Part shown: positions 33,665 through 40,905 of the stretch, one piece after another
Position numbering within the stretch: the first letter of the stretch is position 1
Layout: the number at the start of each line of letters is the position of its first letter
NCBI GenBank assembly: GCA_028532855.1
Contig: JAQQAL010000009.1
Span: 1 to 43,105 of the forward strand
Direction: 5' to 3'
DNA: 43,105 nt
Source: Candidatus Thalassospirochaeta sargassi
GTDB taxonomy: Bacteria; Spirochaetota; Spirochaetia; UBA9216
Translations under genes and position numbers: made by a program
Notes under the pieces: model-generated
Told to the model about the DNA's origin: nothing
What the model saw: the letters and a program-made list of their open reading frames with translations, nothing else
Databases searched by the model: none

Positions 33665-33868
33665 ATGTTGACTGATCTTGAAATCAGGCTGAAAAATCTG
33701 CCTCCTGAAAAACAGGAGGAGTTTTTTTATCGGGCCGCGAAATTTTTTTCAAACAGTGAGTTATCCTGCATTATTTCTGAGGTTAAGAATGGTGAAAATC
33801 TATTTTCTGCTCATGTTAAATCCGGGGTAATAAAGAAGTATTTTGTGGATCTTGAAAAACTTTTATAG
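33665..33868 (+). CDS. Small protein of unknown function
   Basis: This 67-residue frame starts 15 bases after the alcohol dehydrogenase stop. It is rich in charged residues with predicted amphipathic helices (LEIRLKNLPPEKQEEFFYRA and a C-terminal KKYFVDLEKLL); no membrane helix or known motif is seen. A weak CAGG lies close to the ATG. The nearest gene downstream is convergent, ten bases from its stop. It is probably co-transcribed with the dehydrogenase if real. Balanced composition and position support a gene, but no family is recognised. Confidence 0.5.
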   Translation: MLTDLEIRLKNLPPEKQEEFFYRAAKFFSNSELSCIISEVKNGENLFSAHVKSGVIKKYFVDLEKLL

Positions 33869-33878
33869 TTCGATGAAT

Positions 33879-34169
33879 CTAACGGCAGCCGAACTCTGTT
33901 TTTATTATTAGTTTTTTACCCCAGAAGGTGTCTTCAAGGATTATTGAAGCGCCATCAAGATACCGTACAATAGAAGCTCTTGCGTGGATGTTTATATCTG
34001 ACTTTTCAATTATTTCGTCGTCTTCTAAAGGCGTCTGCATTTCTAGTTTAATAACCGGCGTACCGCATCCCGCCCCTGCTGACAACAGCGTTGGTTTCAG
34101 GGATTTATCTTCCGTCTGTTCGATTAGTTCCAGGATAAAGGCAATCGCATCATCAGAAATTTCACACAT
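33879..34169 (-). CDS. IscA/HesB-like protein with reduced cysteine set
   Basis: This 96-residue protein has the A-type Fe-S carrier fold pattern: an N-terminal helix (SDDAIAFILELIEQ), then LLSAGAGCGTPVIKLEM with one conserved cysteine (C35) and INIHARASIVRYLDGASI. It ends in FGCR rather than the CGCG-type pair of IscA/ErpA. Only one C-terminal cysteine (C95) remains and the chain ends immediately after it with TAG, so this is not a selenocysteine TGA. It belongs to the HesB-like branch and may bind a cluster or metal differently from IscA. AAGGAG lies seven bases before the ATG. No suf or isc genes are adjacent. Confidence 0.75.
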   Translation of the reverse strand: MCEISDDAIAFILELIEQTEDKSLKPTLLSAGAGCGTPVIKLEMQTPLEDDEIIEKSDINIHARASIVRYLDGASIILEDTFWGKKLIIKTEFGCR

Positions 34170-34210
34170 TCGGTTCTCCTTGTTTTCCCCCTTTATTTAT
34201 CGGGAATTAA

Positions 34211-34219
34211 TGATATTAT
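34211..34219 (+). promoter_or_regulatory. Extended -10 promoter immediately before ywbE
   Basis: TGATATTAT (TG, one base, TATTAT) ends eight bases before the ywbE ATG at 34228 and no Shine-Dalgarno lies between. A transcript starting six to eight bases after the -10 would have at most a two-base leader. Confidence 0.45.
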
Positions 34220-34227
34220 CAACCCTA

Positions 34228-34419
34228 ATGGATGGAAAAACAAGAGCAAATATTAAACCCGGCCTGAAGGTGGCCATTGTATTGAAGAAAGACCAGCGGA
34301 GCGGAACGCTTACCGAGGGTGTAGTTGCAGATCTGCTGACCAAGTCTCCGAACCATCCGCACGGTATCAAGGTGCGACTGACTGACGGACAAGTCGGCAG
34401 GGTACAGAAGATCCTGTAA
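34228..34419 (+). CDS. ywbE: YwbE family protein (DUF2196)
   Basis: This 63-residue protein closely matches the YwbE pattern: MDGKTRANIKPGLKVAIVLK, then KDQRSGTLTEGVVADLL, SPNHPHGIKVRL and DGQVGRVQKIL. The family is a short beta-rich domain of unknown role found in Firmicutes, bacteroidetes and spirochaetes. The frame is open far upstream but there it is antisense to the HesB-like gene; family members start with M-[ND]-G, fixing the ATG at 34228. It has no Shine-Dalgarno, and an extended -10 element sits just upstream. It converges on the efflux/two-component operon, sharing two bases with that operon's terminator. Confidence 0.88.
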   Translation: MDGKTRANIKPGLKVAIVLKKDQRSGTLTEGVVADLLTKSPNHPHGIKVRLTDGQVGRVQKIL

Positions 34420-34439
34420 AAAACCCAAGCAGGCTGGGT
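34418..34439 (-). terminator. Rho-independent terminator of the efflux/two-component operon
   Basis: On the minus strand ACCCA and TGGGT form a 5-bp stem with a 7-base loop, followed directly by six T residues (34423-34418). It starts 16 bases after the histidine kinase stop codon. The stem is short, so efficiency may be moderate. Confidence 0.7.
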
Positions 34440-34454
34440 GGGGAAATGACTTAA

Positions 34455-35819
34455 CTATGTCAGCAGCGGCAGCTGGATAATGAATCCGGCACCTCCGAGG
34501 GCGGATGGTTCGTATTTGATTGAACCGCCGTGGTTTTCGATTATGGTTTTTGCTGATGTCAGACCAATTCCTATGCCTCGGGTATTACGACCGGAGTCTG
34601 CACGGTAGAAACTGTTGAAGATATGTTCTCTATGTTTCTCTTCAATTCCGCTTCCTGAATCTTCAAACCTGATCATAACATAGTTACCGCTGCTATTGGC
34701 TTTTATTTCAATTTTGTCGTGTTCCTCGGTATACCTGCAGGCGTTATCGAATAGATTTTCAAAAACCTGAAATAAAAGCTTTCTGTCGCCCGCTATCATC
34801 ATTCCGTCGGTCAGTCCGTTTATAAAGGTGAACTGTCTTCTACGAATAAAAGCATCATTGCGGAAGATGTCATCAGCTTCATCAAGAAGTTCATTGATAG
34901 AAAATTTTTCAAACCTGCTCTGCCAGTCGGATGTTCTGAGTTTCGCGAAATAGATCAGGTCGTTAATCCTTTCTTCAAGCAGCATGGACCTGTCATAGAT
35001 AACATCAGCATACTTTGTTATTTCTTCCGGTGTCCTGGCCATTCCATCCCTCATTGCCTCGATGTAACCTTTGATAAGGGTAAGCGGTGTTTTCAGATCA
35101 TGTGAGATTGCCATCATAATCCTATTCTGTGTTTCGTGGTTTTCTTTCAGTTCCAGCCGCATTCGCTCGAATGCATTTACCAGCGATTCTACCTCTTTAA
35201 TTCCATAACGCTTCCGTCCCGCGCTCCTCTCAACGACGACTGAAGAGTCAAGGTTGCCTCGTCCAATCTCGTAGGCTGCGCTCTCAAGGTTTACCAGTGA
35301 ACGCAGTATTGGTCTCGAGTTAACTGAGAAAATTATTACGGGCAGACAAATCAGGCCGAAGTACATCGCAATTATTACCGCCGAGTGAACCCTGAAAAAT
35401 TTCTGCCCTGCGAAAAACTCTTCAACATATAGGACGAGACCTGCACGGTCTTTGTAAGTATAGACAGCAATGTTGATTGGAATTTGAGGCATCTTCGCCA
35501 TTAACTCAGCATATGCTTCTTCCATGCTGTTCCAGTTAAATTTGTCAATCTCCTTCTTTGCCTGCGGTGCAATGTAGATTGTCTTGCCCTTGTCGTCGAG
35601 CACAAGGATTATACCGGCAAATCTGGAGCTTGCCTCTTCTTTTCCCTTTAGAACACTGAGCAGAGGTGTGTGCAGAAAGCGGGGAACTGAGAGTCCTTCG
35701 GATTCTTCCCAGCTGAGAGTCCAGTTTACAAAAATGACTGAGCTTGTAATCAATATTGCTATCAGAGGGATGATAAGAACAGTTACAGCAATAATTCTTA
35801 TACGGGAATTAAGTTTCAT
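34455..35819 (-). CDS. Sensor histidine kinase
   Basis: This 454-residue membrane kinase has helices at about 9-32 and 146-166 flanking a periplasmic sensor of about 110 residues. A HAMP-like segment follows (about 167-225), then the HisKA domain with phospho-acceptor H240 in MAISHDLKTPLT, and the HATPase domain with N-box (FENLFDNACRY), DSGSGI, and GIGIGLTSAK. All catalytic motifs are intact. The ATG at 35819 has GGAG six bases upstream and lies inside the 3' end of the response-regulator gene, an 11-base overlap; a longer frame to 35858 lacks a ribosome site. Being encoded after the RND pump, it likely senses envelope stress or the pump's substrate and controls the operon (inference). Confidence 0.92.
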   Translation of the reverse strand: MKLNSRIRIIAVTVLIIPLIAILITSSVIFVNWTLSWEESEGLSVPRFLHTPLLSVLKGKEEASSRFAGIILVLDDKGKTIYIAPQAKKEIDKFNWNSMEEAYAELMAKMPQIPINIAVYTYKDRAGLVLYVEEFFAGQKFFRVHSAVIIAMYFGLICLPVIIFSVNSRPILRSLVNLESAAYEIGRGNLDSSVVVERSAGRKRYGIKEVESLVNAFERMRLELKENHETQNRIMMAISHDLKTPLTLIKGYIEAMRDGMARTPEEITKYADVIYDRSMLLEERINDLIYFAKLRTSDWQSRFEKFSINELLDEADDIFRNDAFIRRRQFTFINGLTDGMMIAGDRKLLFQVFENLFDNACRYTEEHDKIEIKANSSGNYVMIRFEDSGSGIEEKHREHIFNSFYRADSGRNTRGIGIGLTSAKTIIENHGGSIKYEPSALGGAGFIIQLPLLT

Positions 35820-36510
35820 TCTTGTCTCCGGTAGTACAGAGATAGTATCCGAAGCCATAGGATGTTTTGATGTACTGCGGGTTGGCCGGATCTTTCTCGA
35901 TCTTTTTTCGCAGGCGCTGTATGTGTACCGATACGGTTGTCAGATCTCCGTAGCTGTTGTGCCAGATTTTGGCATAGAGATCTTCCTGGCTGAACGGTTT
36001 CTCCGGTGTTTCAGCAAGAGCTGTCAGCAGAGCCATTTCTTTCGGGGAAAGTTCCAGACGTTCTCCGTGTTTTTTAAGCCATATGTTGCCGGTGTCGAGA
36101 AGGTATGGACCGAAGCTGATTTGGCTGTCGAGGGAGGAGTCTCTGTTTTTACTGCGTTTGAGATTTGCCCGTACCCGGGCGGCTAACACCTTGGGGCTGA
36201 AAGGTTTTGAAACATAGTCGTCAGCCCCTATGCCAAAGCCCATGATCATATCCTCGTCTTCCTGTCGGGCGGAAACAATGATGACGGGAAGCTCCTCGAT
36301 GCGCCTGATTTTCTGGAGTACCTCGAAACCGTCCATGCCGGGAAGATTGATATCAAGGATGATTAGATCTATATTGCCAACCTGCAGAAGCTCAAGACCG
36401 TCTTCGCCGGTAAGAGTGTGCTTCGTATCTATACCTTCTTTTTTCAGGTATAGCGAAATGAGTTCAGCTATCTGGGGCTCATCCTCAATTATCAATACTG
36501 TTGCTTTCAT
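35809..36510 (-). CDS. OmpR-family response regulator
   Basis: This 233-residue protein has a receiver domain (1-120) with acidic pocket E9-D10, phospho-acceptor D53 (LIILDINLPGMDG), S80 in IIVSAR and K102 in SKPF. A C-terminal winged-helix domain (about 125-228) has LELSPKEMALLTAL and the recognition-helix region VSVHIQRLRKKIE, with a final GFGYYL wing. AGGAA precedes the ATG. It sits 11 bases after the PII-like gene and overlaps the histidine kinase, so a complete two-component system is carried within the efflux operon. It probably regulates this operon's own promoter upstream of the TolC gene. Confidence 0.94.
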   Translation of the reverse strand: MKATVLIIEDEPQIAELISLYLKKEGIDTKHTLTGEDGLELLQVGNIDLIILDINLPGMDGFEVLQKIRRIEELPVIIVSARQEDEDMIMGFGIGADDYVSKPFSPKVLAARVRANLKRSKNRDSSLDSQISFGPYLLDTGNIWLKKHGERLELSPKEMALLTALAETPEKPFSQEDLYAKIWHNSYGDLTTVSVHIQRLRKKIEKDPANPQYIKTSYGFGYYLCTTGDKNET

Positions 36511-36521
36511 TCCCGTTCCTG

Positions 36522-36812
36522 TTAAAGTTCAATTATGCCTGCATGTTCAAAGGCTGCCAGTCCCAGCCGGGGGAATCGTTCACGGATCCCTTTAATTTTC
36601 TGTTTGAGAGTCTCAAGCCTGTCATCATCAAGGTATAGGATGAACATGACGTTTTCCTCAGGCCATACATCATTCCCAAGACAGAATCCTGAGTAACCGG
36701 ATCCGTCCACCTGTTTAAGCATTGTGTAGCAGGGTTTGCCGTTATTTTGAGGCATTATTTCCATCAACTGGCTCTCTAACGCCTGATTTGCGATAATCTC
36801 AAGTTTAGTCAT
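36522..36812 (-). CDS. PG0541-type transporter-associated PII-like protein
   Basis: This 96-residue protein has a ferredoxin-like, PII-type pattern (MTKLEIIANQALESQLMEIM at the start, MLKQVDGSGYSG in the loop, and ENVMFILYLDDDRLETLKQKI near the end). These features match the small PG0541-type proteins encoded next to RND pumps in Bacteroidetes and spirochaetes. They probably sense a small ligand and modulate the pump, but the mechanism is unproven. It overlaps the RND gene by eight bases and is followed 11 bases later by the response regulator gene. A nitrogen-regulator role is unlikely from context. Confidence 0.78.
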   Translation of the reverse strand: MTKLEIIANQALESQLMEIMPQNNGKPCYTMLKQVDGSGYSGFCLGNDVWPEENVMFILYLDDDRLETLKQKIKGIRERFPRLGLAAFEHAGIIEL

Positions 36813-39800
36813 TCTGCGCCTCCGCGATTGCAGGTAATTCCTGTTTGTAGGCCTTTCTGTGCAGCATCAAGTATAACACAGGCACAAGAAAGAGCGTTAT
36901 AATTGTATTTGATGTCAGGCCGCCGATGACGGTAAGACCTATCGGCTTTACCATATCAGTGCTTGTCCCGCCGGAAAATGCCATTGGAACCATAGCAAGG
37001 ACGGTTGTCAGTGTAGTCATGAGTACCGGGCGCAGGCGGTTTGCAGCAGCCTCCCGACATGCTTCGAAGACATTTAATCCGCGTTTCCGATGGAGGTTGA
37101 TAGAATCTACGAGGATGATTCCGTTGTTAACAACAAGCCCCAGCAGCATGACTATTCCTATCAGCGACGGCATACTCAGGGGTTCCCCGATTATCAGATA
37201 GATTCCTACAACACCTATCAGCAGCATCGGAATCATTGCAAAGATGATGAAGGGTGATTTCAGAGATTCGAACTGGCTGACCATGACGGCGAAGACAAGC
37301 AGTGCTGCGAAAATAAATACCAAAATGAGGCCGTCGGTCATATCGGCAATCATCTCCATCTGCCCGCCCGTGCTGGTTGTAACACCTTCGGGTAGAACCA
37401 GCTTTTCATCAACAAGGGATTCAATCTGTCCCTGCACAAAGTTTGCGGCCGAGCCGGGAGCTATATCTCCTGATAATGTGATAGTCTTTACCCTGTCTTC
37501 ACGGTAGATGGACATCGGGCCTGTTGTCTTTTTAACCTCACCGAAGTTTGAGAAAGGAACCTTAGCTCCTGTAGCGGTTGTAACGAAGATTTTGTCTATA
37601 TCAAATGTTGAGTCACGGTCTTCTTCACGAAGCTGCAGAACAACATCATAGGTTTCACCGTCGAGTGTCATCGTCGTTGCGGTTGTTCCTGCTATCTGCG
37701 CACGCAGCTCATTGGCTATTGTTGCTGTATTAAGTCCGAGATCAAACAGCTTCTGTCTATCCAGCTCAAGCTCAAGCTCGGGCAGCGCGTTCGAGTGGCT
37801 GCTTGTAATCTCCAGCACTTCCGGTATTTCCGCTTTAACAAGGGCTGTCAGTTCATTACTGACTTTTACCAGATCGTCAAGATCGTTACCGTGGAAATTG
37901 ATTGACACATCGCTGCTTCCCGTCATCATACGTGCCTGGTCGGTGGTTGAAAAACTAATTGTCGCGTCAGGGAAGAGTTCAAAGTATGATCTGAGAATTT
38001 CTTTAATGTCCGTGTCGGTCATTGTTCTGTTTTCTGCTGCAGGAAGTGATATCTCAAGTGTTCCCGTATGGGAGCCCCCTGATGTTCCCATGCCGCCTGC
38101 CGCGCCGGAGGTTACAACTATGTTCTGACGTTCTGATTCAGGAATTTCGCTTTCAGCAATATACTGCCACTGAAGCATTGCCTCTTCAGTGCTTTTGAGC
38201 GCGGTTCCCTCCGGGAGGGTTACGTCAAGGATAATAGAAGTTTCACCTGAGGGCGGAACCATTATAAGCCCCAGCTGTGGAAGTTGTACTATTGAGCCTG
38301 CCAGCAGAATCAGGGAAACGGCAACGATGATAATCTTATGATTAAGACACCAGCCTACAGCCTTGCGGTAACCGTTGGTAAACCTTGTATTTGATTTATC
38401 CAGCGAGGAGTCGAGGGACATCAGTGCCCTGCTTTTGATCGGTTTTTCTTCTCTGGTATAAATCGGAAACACCTTTGATGCAAGCACCGGTACAAGAAGC
38501 ACAGATACGGCAAGCGAGGCAAGCAGTGCAACAACAATTGTGAAAGCCATATCTTCGAACATTATTCCTATCATTCCGAGATCGTTTTTAAATATCAGAA
38601 TAGGCAGGAATACACAGATGGAGGTCAGGATTGAGCTTGTAATAGCTCCGATCACCTCCTGTGTTCCCAGTTCGGCGGAGGTCTTCTGGAGCGCTCCCTT
38701 CTGACGATATCGGAAGATGTTCTCAATAACGACGATCGACCCGTCGACTATCATTCCCAGAGCGAGAATCAGTCCTGTGAGGGTTATCATGTTAAAGGTC
38801 TTGCCTGCCATGCTCATTCCGCCGATTGTGATAAGAAGACTGACCGGAATTGAGATAGCGACAATCAATGTTGTTTTTATTCGTCTTATAAAAAATATTA
38901 GAACTATCACGGCAAAAAGAATACCGAGTATAGCGGAGTTGATAACCTGCTGAAGAACAGAGTTTACCTGCACCGAATTATCTGACAGTATGGTAAGGGT
39001 GTTTCCATAGGGAAGAGCTTCCTGCATTTTCCCGGCTACAAGCTTAACCTCATCGACAACCTCGACCATATTTGCGTCGTCGGTTTTCTTTATCGATATC
39101 TGAATTCCCTCCTGTCCGTTTATAAGGACTATACTGTCCCTGTCTTTTGTGCCCATTCCGACATCGGCAACATCCCGTAAAAGCACTTCATATGCTGAAG
39201 ACGGTCCTAGGGGTTTTATGGAAACAACAGTATTTGCCAGATCATCAAGTGAGCCAATTTCTCCGTTTGTTTCTATGAGATAATTCATACCGCCATCTAC
39301 AAGAGACCCTGCTCCCAGGCTCATGTTCTGGGCGGAGAGCATGCTTGAAACAGTGTTGATGCTTAGTCCAAGTGCGTCAAGCCTCTCCTGGTAAAAGCTG
39401 ACCTGTACAATTTCTTCGAGTCCGCCGGAGAGTGCTACTTCGGCAACACCGCTGATTCGTTCAAACTGCGGCTGCAGCTCCTCTTCAGCGAGCTTTAATA
39501 AATCCTCCAGGCCCTGGTCTCCAGTCAGCGCAATCTTGATGACAGCTTGTGAGTTCGGATCAAACTGAAAAACCGTCGGCTGGTAACAGTCCTCCGGTAG
39601 GCTGTTTTCAATCCCGTCCAGTGCATCACGCACATCGGCTGTTGCATCACTTATGTCGACATCATAGTCCATCATCATGATTATCAAACTGTAATCGTCA
39701 TAGGAATAGGAAGTCAGAGAATCAAGACCTGATATATTCACCAGTTCTTCTTCAATCTCTTTCGTAACATCTTCTTCAACCTCGGATGGAGTTGCCATCG

Positions 39801-39954
39801 GATAGGTGGTAACAACGGCCATTCCGGGTATGTTCATATCTGGCAGAAGGTCGGTTGCAAGTCTGGTAGTAAGAACCCCTCCGGCTATTGTTGCGACTAT
39901 GAAGACGATAATCATCGTCATCGGTCTGCTTAATATTCTTCGTGAAAAAGTCAT
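36805..39954 (-). CDS. RND efflux pump inner-membrane permease (AcrB/HAE family)
   Basis: This 1049-residue protein has full RND length and layout: a first helix (MTIIVFIVATIAGGVL), a large periplasmic domain with FQFDPNSQAVIKIAL, and a central transmembrane block with LALGMIVDGSIVVIENIFRY (helix 4, with a single aspartate). A second helix and periplasmic half follow, then GIVMLLGLVVNNGIILVDSIN and the final block RPVLMTTLTTVLAMVPMAF. It exports drugs, dyes or lipophilic compounds in exchange for protons. The ATG overlaps the adaptor stop by one base (TGATG). It works with the adaptor and TolC-like protein encoded upstream. Substrates unknown. Confidence 0.95.
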   Translation of the reverse strand: MTFSRRILSRPMTMIIVFIVATIAGGVLTTRLATDLLPDMNIPGMAVVTTYPMATPSEVEEDVTKEIEEELVNISGLDSLTSYSYDDYSLIIMMMDYDVDISDATADVRDALDGIENSLPEDCYQPTVFQFDPNSQAVIKIALTGDQGLEDLLKLAEEELQPQFERISGVAEVALSGGLEEIVQVSFYQERLDALGLSINTVSSMLSAQNMSLGAGSLVDGGMNYLIETNGEIGSLDDLANTVVSIKPLGPSSAYEVLLRDVADVGMGTKDRDSIVLINGQEGIQISIKKTDDANMVEVVDEVKLVAGKMQEALPYGNTLTILSDNSVQVNSVLQQVINSAILGILFAVIVLIFFIRRIKTTLIVAISIPVSLLITIGGMSMAGKTFNMITLTGLILALGMIVDGSIVVIENIFRYRQKGALQKTSAELGTQEVIGAITSSILTSICVFLPILIFKNDLGMIGIMFEDMAFTIVVALLASLAVSVLLVPVLASKVFPIYTREEKPIKSRALMSLDSSLDKSNTRFTNGYRKAVGWCLNHKIIIVAVSLILLAGSIVQLPQLGLIMVPPSGETSIILDVTLPEGTALKSTEEAMLQWQYIAESEIPESERQNIVVTSGAAGGMGTSGGSHTGTLEISLPAAENRTMTDTDIKEILRSYFELFPDATISFSTTDQARMMTGSSDVSINFHGNDLDDLVKVSNELTALVKAEIPEVLEITSSHSNALPELELELDRQKLFDLGLNTATIANELRAQIAGTTATTMTLDGETYDVVLQLREEDRDSTFDIDKIFVTTATGAKVPFSNFGEVKKTTGPMSIYREDRVKTITLSGDIAPGSAANFVQGQIESLVDEKLVLPEGVTTSTGGQMEMIADMTDGLILVFIFAALLVFAVMVSQFESLKSPFIIFAMIPMLLIGVVGIYLIIGEPLSMPSLIGIVMLLGLVVNNGIILVDSINLHRKRGLNVFEACREAAANRLRPVLMTTLTTVLAMVPMAFSGGTSTDMVKPIGLTVIGGLTSNTIITLFLVPVLYLMLHRKAYKQELPAIAEAQND

Positions 39955-40895
39955 CAGCGCGCATCCTCATTATTGAGTATTCTTACTTTTGCGCCGTCCG
40001 AGAGGAGGGATACTCCCTCAATTGCAATCATATCTCCCTCGGAGAGGCCGCCGGTGATTTCGATAAACCCGCCGTCTCTAAGCCCTGTTGAAACCTCAAC
40101 CTTCTCTGCGCGTTCGTCGTTTATTCGATAAACATAGTTGCCTTCATCCCTTGATAGTACTGCTTTCTCAGAGATTACGAGACTGTTTTCAGAGGTTGAG
40201 GTTCGCAGTTCAATCCCGACGAACATACCTGCCTTGATTGGTGAGCCCTCAATTATTGCGAGCTCGATTTCCAGGGTTCTGCTACTGGGGTTTACTACCG
40301 GAGAAATGGCTGTGACTCGTGCTTCATATGTTTCACCGGGGGCTGCGGTGGTTGAAATCCAGGCACTTTGACCCTTTTCTACCATGTATATGTATCGTTC
40401 AGGCACATTTGTCGTTATTATAAGTTTGCTTATGTCACCAATTGTTGCAAGCGGCATCTGCGCGCTGACGGTTGCTCCGGGATCGGCATTAACAGCAGTA
40501 ATTGTTCCGCTGATAGGAGCTTCAACAGGGCTTTCGGCGTATTTCATCCCGGGTTTTGAGGGATCAACCTTTGCGATTACCTGGTCTTCTCGAACCCAGC
40601 TGCCCACTTCAATGTAGACTGCGCTCAGCTTGCCCATTGCTTCGGGGTATACATCTACGGATGTTGATGCTTCAACATCGCCTGAGAGCATCAGCTTGCT
40701 CGATATATCTCTGCGAGCAACTGTATCGGCTTTGATGTTGAAACTCTTTTCAACCGCTTCCTGAACGTTTGAAGCCTGAGCTCCCGGTCGCCCCGGAAAA
40801 CCGCCCGCACTCCTGCCTTCGGCCGGGGTACAACCGGCTAACATAAAAGCAGCTGCAGTTATTGTAATAATTGTAATTATCAGTTTTCTTTTCAT
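39954..40895 (-). CDS. RND efflux periplasmic adaptor (membrane fusion protein)
   Basis: This 313-residue lipoprotein has a signal peptide ending in the lipobox LAGC (C22), so it is anchored by lipid. The barrel-sandwich (lipoyl) halves are visible as GKLSAVYIEVGSWVREDQVIAKVD and APISGTITAVNADPGATVSA with almost no alpha-hairpin between them, an unusually short bridge (about 10 residues). Beta-barrel and membrane-proximal domains follow (SRTLEIELAI, GMFVGIELRT, VSTGLRDGGFIEITGGL). It links the RND pump to the TolC-like channel. It lies ten bases downstream of the TolC-like gene. The short hairpin may mean a different docking geometry from AcrA. Confidence 0.92.
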   Translation of the reverse strand: MKRKLIITIITITAAAFMLAGCTPAEGRSAGGFPGRPGAQASNVQEAVEKSFNIKADTVARRDISSKLMLSGDVEASTSVDVYPEAMGKLSAVYIEVGSWVREDQVIAKVDPSKPGMKYAESPVEAPISGTITAVNADPGATVSAQMPLATIGDISKLIITTNVPERYIYMVEKGQSAWISTTAAPGETYEARVTAISPVVNPSSRTLEIELAIIEGSPIKAGMFVGIELRTSTSENSLVISEKAVLSRDEGNYVYRINDERAEKVEVSTGLRDGGFIEITGGLSEGDMIAIEGVSLLSDGAKVRILNNEDAR

Positions 40896-40905
40896 TTTTC
40901 ACACC

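Noticed and set aside
33879-33890. Selenocysteine codon at the end of the HesB-like gene
   Set aside because: HesB-like selenoproteins exist, but the codon after GCR is TAG and there is no in-frame TGA in the gene.
37712-38128. 138-codon plus-strand frame inside the RND pump gene
   Set aside because: Antisense shadow of a strongly supported RND permease.
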